DNA of 64,000 nucleotides from Trichobilharzia regenti (taxonomy: Eukaryota > Platyhelminthes > Trematoda > Strigeidida > Schistosomatidae): assembly GCA_944472135.2 (NCBI GenBank), contig OX235264.1, positions 119,007,809-119,071,808 on the forward strand, written 5' to 3'. A program made the translations under genes and the position numbers. The notes beneath the pieces are model-generated. The model saw nothing but the letters and a program-made list of their open reading frames with translations. It searched no databases and was not told the origin of the DNA. Positions within the stretch are counted from its first letter, which is position 1; every line of letters begins with the position of its first letter. Of this stretch, positions 33,040 through 44,924 are shown in pieces.

Positions 33040-34655
33040 ATTATTAATATTATATCCTTTAATTCCTACGGGAGCATAAGGCTTCAACCAAACGTATCCA
33101 TTGAGTTCGGTTTTCTGCCAGCTTTTTCACCCTGCTCCAAGTCTGCCCACATGCTTTCATCTCCTCTTCACATGACCTCCTCCAAGTCACTCTTGCACTG
33201 ACGACCAACTCGCCGCTTCCCTGTCGGGTTCCACTCGAGCAATGGCTTGTCTAGTGATGTCACTCGATGGTTTCCTCAGCGTATGGCCAATCCACCTCCA
33301 TTTCTTCCTGCCGGTTTGTTTCACAGTCACTTCCTGGTTGGTTCGCCCATTGCCAGAGGTCCCTGTTGGTGATCCTCTCTGACTGGCCATCTGATCTTGG
33401 GCGAAGTATTGAGCGAAGACAGCTGTTAATGAAGGTCTCTGGTTTGTTTCAGATCCTCTTTATGACGCGCCAAGTCTCTGATCCGTATAATAGCACTGAC
33501 TTCACATTGGAGTTGAAAATCTGGATCTTATCTTTGATGCTGAGTGCTGTTGACCTCCATACAGACTTAAGAGTAATGAAAGCTTGTCTTGCTTTTCCGA
33601 TCCACGCTGCCTTGATATCCTCGTCAGTTCTGCCTGTAGTTGAAACGATGCTTCCCAGGTAGGTAGGTAAAGGAGGTTGTTTCTTTCAGGTTCCTCCCAT
33701 TTATGCTGATTGTTGTCTGTTGTTGCTGTTGGTGTTGGCCAGGAATCTTCATCACCTCTGTCTTATCTATGTTCACCTGAAGTCTTATCTTCTATGGATG
33801 CTTCTGCCAGCTTGTTGGTTTTCACTTGCATATCTTCCAGTTTGTGGGAAATCAGACATATGTCATCGGTGAAGTCTAACTCCTCCAAGCTTTTTGTGTG
33901 AGTCCATTTTATTCCTGTTTCCACATTGCCCGTTGTCTTTCGCATTATCCAATCTATTGCAATCAGGAAAATCATTGGCGATAGTAGGCAGCCAGCCAGC
34001 CTTGTGTTACTCCCGTCCTCTTTTCGAAGGACTTCGTGAGTTTCCCGTTGTGGATTACTTGTCATGCAGCATTGTCGTATAACTGTTGAATGAGATGTAT
34101 AATCGCCGATGGGACCCCGTAGTAGCGAAGTAGTTGCCAAATGACTTCTCGATCGACGCTGTCGAAGGCCTTTTCAAAGTCGATGAAGTTGAGTGAGGTG
34201 GAGAGGTGACTGACGGCCATTCCAAGCTTTGTTCAATGATGATCCGTATAGTGGTGATTTGATCAATACATGACTTGTTTCTCCTGAATCCAGCTTGTTC
34301 CAGTCGAAGTTTTTCATCTAGAACTTGCTTGATTCTCTCCAGGATGATGCGGCTTAGTATTTTGCCTGGGATGGACATGAACATAATTCCGCGCCAGTTC
34401 TTGCATTGACTTAAGTCTCCTTTCTTTGGTAGTTTGAATAAGTATCCTTTCTTCCAGTCCTCGGGTACTTTGCCCTCTTTCCACACCTTCTCCAGTAATG
34501 GCGTCATCAAGTCCGCTGTTGTCTCTGGGTCTATTTTCAATGCTTCTGCTGGAATGCCATCTGGTCCTGCTGCATTTCCAGCTCTTAGCATCTTGATTGC
34601 ATTCAGGACTTCTGATTTCATCGGGGGGTCGATGTTCACTGTCCTTCTATATACT
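33040..34655 (-). mobile_element. RTE family 1, longest copy: RT and C-terminal region
   Basis: Reading the - strand from the right: NIDPPMKSEVLNAIKMLRAG, NAAGPDGIPAEALK, CKNWRGIMFMSIPGKILSRI, QAGFRRNKSCIDQI (fingers and palm of RT), a frameshift, then LSPMIFLIAIDWIMRK, LDFTDDICLISH (the catalytic YADD box, here FTDD), then YLGSIVST and the WRWIGHTLRKPSSD end. A repeated CTGG unit shifts the frame at the VRQG motif. No endonuclease domain: truncated at 34655. Intact members of this clade encode an apurinic-like endonuclease before RT. Not functional. Confidence 0.92.
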
Positions 34656-34831
34656 ATTGATAAATCTTGTCAGTAGAATACACCACAGTGACCTTTCAGT
34701 TGGATATCCTGACTTTCCTGTGTATTAGTGTCTTAGTACAGCCATTATGTGATAGCAACATATTGCATATTTCTTCATGCACATCTTAACAACATAAAGC
34801 ATAGATCTCACCAGTACGTGGATTAACATGA

Positions 34832-35055
34832 TTATTCCCTTGGGTTCTGAAGAGAATACAAGGCATCAACAGGCATCACCTCCATTTCAATCTGTTTTCT
34901 GTACTCCCTTTTAACTAGTTCAAGGATTGTCCACATGCTTTGATTTCCTCTCCACTCGATCTGCATCATGTCATGCCTGGACAGCTGACTCGTTATTTGC
35001 ACATAGAGTCTCGCAGTTCTATCTTCCGCGTAAATTATCTTAGACATTTTCGTAA
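34832..35055 (-). mobile_element. RTE family 1, 3' terminal fragment
   Basis: On the + strand: CCCTTGGGTTCTGAAGAG, then the reversed codons for MWTILELVK and NRRQWR-type residues. The tail is gone. Confidence 0.65.
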
Positions 35056-35071
35056 ATTAAAAAGTCCTTCA

Positions 35072-35345
35072 AGTGTTGGTTTGTAGGGATTTGATTGGTT
35101 ACAGGATTTCATCATGAGCTGACATTAGTTAGAGAACCATTGGAAAACCTGGGAGTACTGCCAGACAGCTGTTTCATCCTAGTTTGGGACTCCTCATTAG
35201 TACGCATCCACCATAGGCTTTCGAACCCAGGACCTTCTGGTTACAAGGCGAGCTATCTCGTAGACCATTAAGCCACTGGGACCCCATCCAACGGCCGATG
35301 AATTCTAACTTCTGCCGATTCATGACATAGCGCGACCGCCAGCCA
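35072..35345 (-). mobile_element. Family S copy, near full single arm
   Basis: TGTTGGTTTGTAGGG, AACCATTGGAAAACC, CAGCTGTTTCATCC, TTTGGGACTCCTCATTAGTA, CTTTCGAACCCAGGACC (B box reversed), CGTAGACCATTAAGCCACTG (A box reversed), then GCCGATTCATGACATAGCG. A clear - strand arm without a partner. Confidence 0.85.
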
Positions 35346-35399
35346 ATGTGTTTGGCGTGTATTTGTCCTGGTTGGTTCGGTACCCGGATTCCTGACTGA

Positions 35400-36385
35400 C
35401 TAAGTAACTGGTTTCACCGTAGAACTTTGCACCTATGTGCAGTAGCAGTTCGAGTTGCCACATTACCTCTCTAAAGCATACAGAGCATAAGAAGAGAGTG
35501 TAGAGAGATTCAGAAGAGAGAGACAGATAATATACAGAAGTGTGAGTGAAGAAGAGAGAATAGTAATATGGGGGGAACAGTAGAGTTATATTGAATATGA
35601 CAAATCACAAGGGGTGAATGCATCCGCGCCAGCCATCACCGAAAACGACGATTTTCAACCATATCACCCACCAGTTGTCATCAACCTACATTAGTTCTTA
35701 CCATCTCGAGTACGCCAGTCGGTTAAGCAGCCAGTCAACACCTCCCTATGTGGTTGGCTGGCTGGCTTAAACTAACTGTTATGGATTTCATTGACTGATG
35801 AAGCCGTGTTTTGGCCTCACCACCACTAGCTATTTCCAAGCCTGGTGCATCGTATGTCAATTAACATTGGCTGTCGATGAAGGCGATGGCTGGGATACCT
35901 TGTGTAATACATGTCCTAACCATCTCAATCGATGTTATTTCACAATCTCGTTGACTCATATCACGTCCTAACCTAGCACTGGGCCTAATCCTGACTTCAA
36001 TATCTAACCCTATTGTACCACCATCCAAGACAGCCAGTTAGCCAGGCTTTTCATTTCTACCACTTTCGATGGTCATGTCTCACTCACAGTCATAAAGGAG
36101 GACGGAGCGAACTGTTGTTGTGCAGTACACACGTCGTTTGAGTGATAGCCATCCGATGGTATATCGCGCCTACTAAGCCAGATAGGGTGTAAGTTGGCTA
36201 ATGCCAAATGAACCTTCTGTTACCGTACTGATATTTCGTCAGCGATCAACCAGCTGGGGTTGGCTGATGCAACTTCCCGAGTAAGTGGAGTGGTCAACAC
36301 ACTTTACCACTCAACTAAAGCGCCAGCGTTCCTTGTTGTCGATAGTTTTGGGCTGGCCAACTGATATTCAGAATCAAGCAAAGAT
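35400..36385 (-). mobile_element. RTE family 2, 3' half
   Basis: CGTAGAACTTTGCACCTATG, CAAATCACAAGGGGTGAATG, then reversed codons through GWGPRD-like, KTWLH-like and LRWLGHVL. To the right it becomes unrecognisable after about 36385. Confidence 0.75.
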
Positions 36386-36544
36386 AACTGTTGATGGAAG
36401 TCTACAGTAGCCTGTTGGAAATGCTTTCTAGTGATGCACCGAATCCTTTGAACCACATAGAAGCACAGAATGACTCAGCATTAGTGTTGAAAACTCACGT
36501 GTTATTCCTTAACCTGAATACAGGAGATTTCCTAACTGATTCCA

Positions 36545-37870
36545 CTTATTATTATTATTATTCCCTTGGAATACGTGTGGAACATACAGGGCTTCAACAA
36601 CACATCTCCACTTTGTTCTATTTTCTGCCGTCCCCTTCAACTAGGTAGGTCCACGGTTGGCGACAATCTCTCATCATCTCCTCACACGATCTTCTCTATG
36701 TCATCCAAGCATCGACTACCCGCTCGTCGCTTCCTATTGAGATTCCACTCCAGTGATGGCCTCCATTGTGCGCGATGTCACTCGATAGTCTCCTCAATGT
36801 ATGACCGATCCATCCGTCTCCATTTTCTCCTACATATTTGTTGAGCAATCGGTTGTTGGTTGGTTTGTTTCCAGTCAGAGTTTCCTGTTTTACTAATTCT
36901 TTCTGACTAGCTGGCCATTCGACTTTCAGTGGAGAGACAGCGAAGGCATCTGTTGATGAAATTCTACAACTTGTTGGAAATCTTTTGCGTGACTCGCGAG
37001 CTAAGTTTCTGATCCGTATAGAAGAATTGACTGACTTAACATTTGTGTTTGAAATCCGAATCTTGTTTCCTTTGCTGAGGCGGAGTGGAGAAAATTTCCA
37101 AACTGTTTTCAAGTTGATGAAGGCGTATCTTGCCTTTCTGACTCAGACTGGCTGGCTTTGACATCTGTCTGTGGTTTAAACCATCCCTTCCAGATAAGTG
37201 AATGAATTAACCTGATTTAAATCTCTGCCATTGATGGTGGTTTCTGGTGGTTGTTGTTGTTGGTGGTGGTGGTCGGTTGGTTGTCTTCATCAACTTCCAC
37301 TCTTCTCTATTTTCACTGGCAGTCCTGTCTTTGCTGACTGCTTCTTCAACCAGTTTATTGGTTTTCGCCTGCAAGTCTTCGAGTTTGTGTGACATTAGAC
37401 ATACGTGATCTACGAAAGTGTATACCTTCTAGACTCTTCTTATCGGTGGCCCAGCGTATTCCTGTCGCCTCGCTCCCCACAGTCTAATGCATAATCCAGT
37501 CCCCACTACAATTAAGAATATCATCAGTGATAATAGGCAGGCAGCCAGCTTGTCTTACTCCTATATGCACTTCAAATGCCTCGCTGCGTTTTCTGTTGTG
37601 GGTCACCTGACACGCGGTATTGTCATACAGCCAGCTATTGAATGATTTCGATAAAGACTTGGGACACTACATACCGTAGTGTTGAAGTAGTTTCTAAATT
37701 ACTCCTCGGTCAACCATGTCTATCATAGGCCTTTTTGAAGTCGATAAAGTTGAGGTAGAGGCAGAGTTGACTGTCATTCTATGATGACGTGGCTTTGTCG
37801 ATACTGTTTAGCTTTAATATCCTCCTCTGTTCTGCCTATAGTGGAAATGGTACTACTTAGCCTTGAGATT
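36545..37870 (-). mobile_element. RTE family 1, RT to 3' end, heavily mutated
   Basis: (TTA)n at 36545, the reversed tail CCCTTGGAATACGTG, then - strand remnants: IGHTLRRLSSDIAHN, IRISNTNVKSV, SHKLEDLQAKTNKLVEEAV, and at 37740 the FIDFKKAF equivalent. Many frameshifts. Confidence 0.82.
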
Positions 37871-38455
37871 TCTCCTACTTATTGTGATTGAGTTAAGCAG
37901 AGACCTAACTGGTGTCACTTTTTTTGGAGCAGTGTGTGCTTTTTTCTTTCCGTGCCAAAATGCCAGCTGTAAATGGTTGTAAAATGCGTTAACTAATCGG
38001 ACTCTTGTATTTATTTTGACTACATAATTAATCACTGACCTTTATTGATATATACAGTGTGAATTGTATAGCCTGTGAAATATCTATTGGCTTTACTGAA
38101 TAATAATAATAATAGTATTAATAACAAATTGTGTAATACAGGATAACATAACACAGATTTAGAAAATGTGTGTTATGACCTCACTTTATGCATAACAGAC
38201 AGACCAAATACCTAAGCAGAAACAGTATGTAGCAAAGTTAACTATTACAGTGAAGATGATATGTTTATCGATCTTGATTGCACGTTTTGAAGATGAAATA
38301 CACTATCTCTTGGTTTGATTAGGTGATATGTTTGTTTGGAATGGATATTGTTCTGTGTAATGCGTGGAGAAAGAGAGAGTCAGATGTTATACTGACAGAG
38401 GCCTTCACACTAACATAAACGTCCTTACCACCACCCAACACTTGTCATATTCCTT
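37871..38455. other. Intron, no recognised feature
   Basis: Non-coding; an (AAT)n run near 38105. Confidence 0.5.
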
Positions 38456-38459
38456 CCCC

Positions 38460-38770
38460 TGAAGATGGAATTCAACTTCATCGACCTGGAGGTACTATTG
38501 TAATGCTTTACTGGGAAGGGAGTACTGAGAACTAATCAAAGCATTCTGCTGGAACTCAGCCGTCTTATGGCTAATGGAGAGTTATCGTCTGAACTAATGA
38601 AAACCAGTAGTGTATGCGTCAGGGATGCCCACTGTCACCATTTCTGCCTTTAGAGATTTAGGGGTCGACGTTTTACAACTGAATAATCCTGTTTACGTAG
38701 AGTATGTAGATAAAAACGGTAGTAAAAGACAGGGTCTTTTGAAAACACCAAACAGTGTTAGCTTGTAGCT
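38460..38770 (+). mobile_element. RTE family 2 RT fragment
   Basis: Reads VRQGCPLSPFL-like (TGCGTCAGGGATGCCCACTG) followed by NNPVYVEYVDKNGSK, where the functional sequence has NNLVDLEYADDI. The catalytic box is broken by small indels. Confidence 0.75.
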
Positions 38771-38924
38771 TGTTCACATAGCAACTCAAAAACCAAAAGC
38801 GGTTATAGTTTATAAGATCAAGATTTGTTCAGTGAGTTGAGATCACTGAATTAGATGACTGATTAATGTAATCAAAATCAAAACTCAGTTACCAAGGTGA
38901 CTAAGTGAGAGATTAATCACACAC

Positions 38925-39225
38925 ACACACTCTCTCTCTCTCTTTCTGTATGCATAAGTCTGGTTTGAATGGTTTTATTGCGATCGCTTCGGTGAATCGT
39001 AGTAAGTTTGCTGTCCTTTGTCTATTTAATATTTTGAAGAACTTAGAAATCTCTACGAGATGTCCGGTGTTAACGATATGTCTGGTGATTGCACTATGAG
39101 AATATTGGCTTGTTTTTAGGCACAGATTTCTTGGAATATATTCAGAAACCTGATAGAAGCCCTTGTTTCCGTCATTCCAATGTACTTGCTTTCGGAAGTG
39201 CACGTAAATTCATAAACGCAGTTTG
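38925..39225 (-). pseudogene. PLE-a C-terminal endonuclease region
   Basis: A 96-codon - strand frame reads HSAITRHIVNTGHLVEISKF, then FKILNRQRTANLLRFTEAIA, IKPFKPDLCIQKE. H-x3-H, the Glu of FTEA and the KPDLCIQK block are conserved in Penelope-like GIY-YIG nucleases. It lies between two RTE family 2 fragments. A CT/CA repeat follows at 38921-38946. Confidence 0.82.
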
Positions 39226-39239
39226 AGGTGACATCAGCA

Positions 39240-40048
39240 GGGTATTTATCCAGTTTTAATTGGCTTATAGAAGAAATGGTGCTGTATAATGTGATGAGCT
39301 TAGCTGCAGATGCGAAGCTTCTTTTTATTACACGTTTCAGTCATATTTCTCAACCTGAAGCTGGGCTTCTACCCTGCCGATCACGAGGTGCTCTGAAGGA
39401 AGCGATTGGCTTCTTACCAGAGAATAATCCTGTTCACTTGGAGTATGTAGATGAAGACGGCAGTAAAAGGCAGAGTCTTCTGAGAACACCATGTGGAGCA
39501 AGAATCGTTGAATGTTTGGCATATGATTTGCTCCTGTCAAACGTAAGGTAATGCTATAGGACTAAACTATACCGATTCCTAGTTTAGAGATAGCCAGTGA
39601 AATGTTGGAGCGTGTTGACTACTTCGATTATTTTGGTAGTTAATTCAGTCCCGATGGATTATTGATTACTGACGATATCTCACTGTGAATGTAAAAGGCT
39701 CATGTGACGTTCACCAACACGTGCAGAGACACCATCCTTTATTATCGAAGAGATTTGTTGTGGATGGTCGTCCCAAAACCTGTCCTCAATACATGAAGTC
39801 TTCAACAGTTGTTTTGAGCCACGCAGTAAAGTGTAGGCTGTCAGGTAGAGGTCCTCAGTGGCTAATTCCACTTAGTCTTCATACCGGTGTATTTTACTAT
39901 CCTTTCTCTCTTGCGTTTCTGTTCATTATAATCCCTTCCAATTATGTCTTTGTCTGTTTTGTCGACCTTGGTGTATACTACCTGAAGTGTGGAAACGTAA
40001 ACTGCTGCAATCATGTAGAAAGTTCTATGTGGAAATTTAGTTAGTCAG
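39240..40048 (+). mobile_element. RTE family 2, internally deleted copy
   Basis: ENNPVHLEYVDEDGSKRQSL marks a damaged YADD region. Then a jump to SSTVVLSHAVKCRLSGRGP (the C-terminus) and a UTR ending AGAAAGTTCTATGTGG. The segment between thumb and C-terminus is deleted at about 39690. Confidence 0.72.
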
Positions 40049-40119
40049 CTTTCAAGTCAGAATCTTTTAAAAAAGAATTTTAAGATTCTGTAAGACTTAA
40101 AATTGTAATTTAATAATTC

Positions 40120-40445
40120 CCATTGTAGCATTAAGAAGACAATATTTAGCGGCGGTAGAGACTCCTCTCGCCAACAACGAATTTATTATCAAGCTGTACA
40201 CTCGTATATGTGCACATATGGCTGATTTTAAGAAATTATATCCAGTGAGGGAATCACATCACATTAAAGGTGTCAATAGATGAAATAATAGTAGTGGTAG
40301 AATGAAATGCAATTAAAATATTTGCGATTATGTAATCATAGTTAAATGTCAAAAAACAAAACAATCAATGTTCATATATAGAATAATACATAAGATGGAT
40401 GGATGGATGTATAGATGATGTTGTTGGGAAGGGGGTGCATAATTT
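40120..40445 (+). repeat. Repeat family F
   Basis: CTCGCCAACAACGAATTTAT, GAAATTATATCCAGTGAGGG, GAAATGCAATTAAAATATTTG, then GTTAAATGTCAAAAAAC. Together with 12478 it defines about 300 bp of this family. Confidence 0.65.
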
Positions 40446-40447
40446 TA

Positions 40448-40655
40448 TTTATTTTATTTTATTTTTGATTACAGCTTGATTCCACACTGTATTTTTGGTA
40501 CAAGTGTAGAATTTTCAGCGTGGATATCGGTAGCCCAAAAATTGGCAGGCCGACCATAGATATCAGGTGTGCGTCGGCGTGGGCTCGAACCCCGGACCAT
40601 GTGCATGGTTGGAGAGAGCCCTAACCACTGTGCCACCGGCTTCGTCAATAGCTAA
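40448..40655 (-). mobile_element. SINE family A
   Basis: A-rich tail reversed at 40448, then CAGCTTGATTCCACACTG, CATAGATATCAGGTGTGCG, GGGCTCGAACCCCGG (B box reversed) and CCACTGTGCCACCGG (A box reversed). Confidence 0.88.
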
Positions 40656-40659
40656 ACCC

Positions 40660-40842
40660 CTAATCGAGATGACCCATGAGACTGATGTTAACTCAGCCTT
40701 TAAGGTCATCTGTAAAAGCGGTCAAAGGTGCTTACTGAAATACACAGAGGCTATAGCTATTCATAAACTTAAGCCCCACCCACCCCTCACCTTATATATT
40801 CAAAGACAGTTTATTATTACTCTTAACCTACCTCCGTAATCC
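40660..40842 (+). pseudogene. PLE-a C-terminus
   Basis: Reads THETDVNSAFKVICKSGQRC, then LLKYTEAIAIHKLKP and FIITLNLPP before a stop at 40837-40839. Same region as 38925, on the other strand. The SINE A just upstream separates it from repeat F. Confidence 0.78.
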
Positions 40843-41029
40843 TTATTTGACTGGATTACCAAACGTTGTGTTTATCATTCTTAAATCCTTTTCTTCCTCA
40901 CTTTGCTTCATTTAACTTTTTTATATATATTGACTTGACAAGTAAATGTGTGAGGGATCAGATTGTTCGAAATGTATAGTGCAAATACATCACATACTTC
41001 AGATAATCTCCGTCTTCTAATAACAATGT

Positions 41030-41600
41030 CTGAAAAGATAATATTTTTGGATTTAGAATGACAAGTGGGACAAGCGGAAACAATTCAGAGTGAGAATATT
41101 AATAATAATAATAATAATAATCGTAACAATGACGGAAAGGTACATAGAATAACTAAATAAACAAAATAAATAAATGTCTATCCCTCTACGGCCAAGGCAG
41201 AAATAGGCATTGTACATACAGCTTCTTTCGCACACAAAAGTCTGGCCTAAAGTCATGAATGGATAGTCAAAGCCTCAGCTGTCTTTAGAAGTCTGTAACA
41301 AAGAAAACGCGGCCTAAAAGTTAGCATGGATTTGGTAGATGATCGTAAAATCATGGTCAGGGTTCGTGGAGTGATAGGGGTCGATCACGTCTTCTAGAAT
41401 AGAGAGCTTCACACACACACACTTCCCTTCTCCCTTGTAAAATCATGCAGCTGGAATATGTTCTCGTATCCGTGTGGAAAGGGGCGTCGTCTGGCTACAG
41501 CCAATGTGCCTTGCTCCACAAGAAGAGCAGGTGAACTGATAGATGCACATTTTTTATCGATCTAGGGTTAAAGCAGAAGTAGGCATTGTACATACTTCTT
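41030..41600 (-). pseudogene. PLE-a endonuclease fragment
   Basis: The - strand at about 41430-41550 reads CIYQFTCSSCGARHIGC, equal to VYQFTCSCGARYIGR at 13160-13280 but with YIG changed to HIG. 41100-41125 is an (AAT)n run matching the position of one in the 12.7 kb copy. Confidence 0.7.
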
Positions 41601-41829
41601 TTGTACACAAAGGTCTAGCTTAAAGTCATGAAATTGTAAGGCGAAAAGATAATGTAATATGATTTTTAGAGTTAAATAATGAGTATATCTGTCGCAAATA
41701 TAATTATATATGTATAATATGTTCCAAGTAGGTGATCTTTGATGAAATCTTTGTGCAATAGTCTATATTTCATTGAGATATTTATTACTCCCTTATTGTC
41801 GTTTGTTTCTTTGTTTTTTCCCACGATAG

Positions 41830-41872
41830 ATTTACGATGATAGAAAAGTTTGTGTTCAAGAACCAGATGCAA
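41830..41872 (+). CDS. Exon G: PH-RhoGAP linker microexon
   Basis: A 43-bp exon between acceptor CCACGATAG and donor GTAAGT encodes IYDDRKVCVQEPDA plus one base. The phases (0 in, 1 out) fit exon F on one side and exon H on the other. In oligophrenin the same place reads IYHSPITKQQEM, so the leading IY is shared and the rest is a variable linker. It is supported mainly by phase, position and splice sites, so it is somewhat less certain than its neighbours. It sits between a Penelope-like fragment on the left and another only 70 bp to the right. Confidence 0.78.
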
Positions 41873-41944
41873 GTAAGTCACATACTACTCTGTTTCATAT
41901 ACGACTAACTACTAATATCTACTCGTGTTTATATAAAAGTAACT

Positions 41945-42770
41945 TTGGTGATAGAAACAGTATTATTGACACTGGATGCAGGAATAAAAGTGACATTCCG
42001 ACCACTCACAAACTCAATTAAAAATAAGCTTAGTTGGTTGAAGGATCAGTCCTGTAGAGCCTTTAAAACAAAACAATTTCGTTTATCTAATACCCTGCCT
42101 GCAATGATTGTTAGGTCAAATACATTGGTCAAACTCGTAGAACAGGGTCAATCGGTGAGACTAGCCGAGCGCAAAAACCTAGTAAAATCTAGGTTAGTTG
42201 ACTCGAATAAGATCAGAAATCTGGAGAATAGTTCAGCAGCTATAGCACTCACTACATACAATTACACACAACACAACTATACAATAGGATGGGATCAAAT
42301 GAAAGTTTTAAAATCTAGAATAGCAGGGTGAATGGAGGAAGAGATTGATAACAGAAGCTTTGTTTATCGAATCAACTGCGAATTCTTGTAATAGGAATGA
42401 TTCAACACCTGTCCACCCAGATATCTGGAAAATTCTACCACCCCTACGACGACAAATAAGAGAGAACAACGAAAACTATAAAACGGAAGTTTCGAAGTCG
42501 TGTGATTATAATTGATGACATGATTATGAACAATAAATAAATTTTGTTCGACACTGTGTCATTCAGTAAAAAATACTGTTTCTGTGACTGTATGATACAT
42601 CTAATAAACAAAATAATATGGAATTACTTACTACCACAGTACCCGAGTTTTACTCATATTACTCTGATGAGGACATATAGGCTTTTTCTATCAACAAGTA
42701 TCACAAAGACTAGTGGTCAAGTTGAATCACTCAACCGACCGAATTTCCATTCAACACAGTAGCGCATCTC
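41945..42770 (+). pseudogene. PLE-b fragment: GIY-YIG domain and 3' region
   Basis: A 128-codon frame starts before AGIKVTFRPLTNSIKNKLSW, the segment that precedes the nuclease in Penelope-like proteins, then LPAMIV (CPAxYVG position), RLAERKNLVKSRLVDSNKIR, and ALTTYNYT...IGWDQMKVL. A frameshift leads to ITEALFIESTANSC and HPDIWKILPP, with the catalytic Glu and late Asn. The stop is followed by ATTATGAACAATAAATAAA and a 3' region shared with 52.9 kb. Confidence 0.82.
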
Positions 42771-42881
42771 ATTTCCTTTAATTCTTATTGCTTTAATAAT
42801 TCAATTATGTGTCCTTAAGTCTCAGTGTGTACTCATCACGTGAACTTTTAATTACGGGTAAGCATATCTTTGAGATGATAC

Positions 42882-43112
42882 GTTGGTGGCACAGCGGTTA
42901 GGACGCTCGCCGACCAAGCACATGGTCCGGAGTTTGATCTCCGACCACAGACTCACTTCTTTACCTCTTTAAACCAGTAATAAGACTAGCAAAGAGGGGA
43001 GATTGGGCACGAGGATAGCAATCCCTTCCTGTAAAAATAAACACCACCGCTAACGGAAAGGAACTTCATGTCTCCAGCTTGAAGATGCCCCACGTTCCAC
43101 TGGGAAATATCT
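42882..43112 (+). mobile_element. SINE family B
   Basis: TTGGTGGCACAGCGGTTAGG (A box), GGAGTTTGATCTCC (B box), AGCAATCCCTTCCTG, AATAAACACCACCGC, and the tail CCCCACGTTCCACTGGG. Its head is close to SINE A, so A and B share a tRNA ancestor. Confidence 0.85.
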
Positions 43113-43324
43113 TTGAGATGAAGGAAAAGTATCATAAGAGGTTGAGTTTACGTTTCAGATTGACGAGTACTGCGTCACATGATGTACTGTCTTTTGTTTG
43201 GACACTAGTGAGTAACAAGTGTAATGTTCTAGTACTCTGTTTATTACAGACTGAATTCTTTTAGTAGAGTTTTCGCAATGTGGTCACCATTCTAGTTGGT
43301 TCGCCATCACAGTGCACTTTTAGT

Positions 43325-43900
43325 TGGAGATAATCGGCCGCAGGAAGCCTTAGACTGCTTAGATTTCCTGCTAGTCGGCAGTCACCAGTCAATAAAGCGT
43401 ATCTACAGCCTTGAAGGAAATCCTTTCTCTTCTGAGATTTGAATCTGCGTCACTCAGTGTGTGCTGCAGTCAAAGACGTCAGAGATCACTGAACTATTTG
43501 AACTCCAACCATCTAATATGAATAATTCGAAATGCGTTGTCATGGCGATCAATATAGAGTGCAAGGTCACTTTGCAAACTTTACTGAGAGAATTTAGTTT
43601 GAAGTAAACAGAGGACTAGACACACTACACTAGTGACAAACTCTGGTGTTCAATCAAAAATATCCAATACAGTCAGTTCTACAGGAGGTCAATCGTGAAC
43701 GCGAATAGCTGGAGTATTGGTAACATCTCTGACTGCAGCGCACACTGGGTGATGACACCATTTTGAATCTCAGAAGAGACATGACTTCCCTCAAGGTTGC
43801 AGATACACCATGCTGACCGGTGAGTACCAGTTAGCACGAAACTTAGGTCGAGCAAGGCTTCATGTGGCTGATTGCCTTCAACCATATAACACCAACGATA
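43325..43900. mobile_element. SINE family C, head-to-head foldback
   Basis: Left, - strand: TTGGAGATAATCGGCCGC, GCTAGTCGGCAGTCACC, TGAATCTGCGTCACTC. Right, + strand: GCGAATAGCTGG, TTTTGAATCTCAGAAG, GTTAGCACGAAAC, GATTGCCTTCAACCAT. The centre (43500-43690) holds a shared spacer with ATATCCAATACAGTC, also present at 25800. Confidence 0.8.
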
Positions 43901-44570
43901 TTAAATAATTTAATACACCCGACAATATTGCCCGTAACCATCTCAAAACAGTACAATCAAACTAATCGTTAAATATGATGGAGTCACGATGTCTTCTGGA
44001 TGATGTCAGTCAAATTATGGTGCCTTCTACTATTTCCAGATTTGATTACTAATGACCGCCACAGATTATTCTAGCTTGTAGACTACACAAGTGAGGCAGA
44101 TGATTATTATGTACGAAACAGCTTCAGAGTCATCGATGATTCACAGGAAATGGTATCTCACCTGACAAATTACCTAATTACTCCCCACAATTAAAATTAT
44201 AAATTCATATATATAAACAAACTGTCATGTCAACAATTAAATTTTCCTTCCACATGTCATAGTTTTATTTTTAACAGCCTACATATTGATAACAGTTGTT
44301 AAATAACCTTAATTTTATCATCAAGAAAACATGTGGGGTGAAAATTAATGAATGTATGAAATACACTCATTCTACTGAAAATTTCAATAAAGATTTCAGT
44401 CAAGACCCAAGCACTGAAAACCAAGGATTATAGTGACACAGTTATTCCAACCTAGTGTGAGACTTCTGAACAGGCCACACTTGCGAACCTACCAGATATC
44501 GAAGCCTAAACCTCATCGCAATTTCAGGACATCCATCTGTAGTGGCCATCAATGAGCTAGAGATTGATAT
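43901..44570. other. Intron, no recognised feature
   Basis: Nothing matched elsewhere in the window. Confidence 0.5.
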
Positions 44571-44574
44571 TTAC

Positions 44575-44880
44575 ATTACGAGATATGAACAGCCGTTTCG
44601 TCCTAGTTTGGGACTCTTCAGAAAAACGCAAAAGTTGGAATTCATGGACCACTTGGTCGAGTCTGAATAACTTAATGCTCTATGAGGTCGCCTCGTAACC
44701 GGAAGGTCTTCGGTTAGAACTCCGGCGGTGGATACGCACAGCTGAAAGGGCCCGTGCTAGGGAGAAACGGTTGTCTGGCAGTATCTTCGTGTTTTCTAAT
44801 GGTTAGTTAACTGATGTCAACTTCTGGACGATCCTGTAACCAATCAAATCCTTGAGAACTAACGCTTGTTAATCATGAGT
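44575..44880. mobile_element. Family S head-to-head pair
   Basis: Left, - strand: GAACAGCCGTTTCGTCC, TAGTTTGGGACTCTTCAG. Right, + strand: TAATGCTCTATGAGGTCGCC, CTTCGGTTAGAACTCCGG, GCTAGGGAGAAACGG, TAACTGATGTCAAC, CAAATCCTTGAGAAC. Both arms are truncated toward the centre. Confidence 0.68.
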
Positions 44881-44924
44881 TTTGAAAGGATTTGTATAAC
44901 AATGATTCTCCCTCTGAATATTAC

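Noticed and set aside
34055..34639. 194-codon - strand frame as a host enzyme
   Set aside because: It is reverse transcriptase of RTE family 1, truncated and frameshifted.
41945..42331. Alternative exon right after exon G
   Set aside because: The sequence is the PLE-b nuclease and recurs inverted at 52.2 kb.
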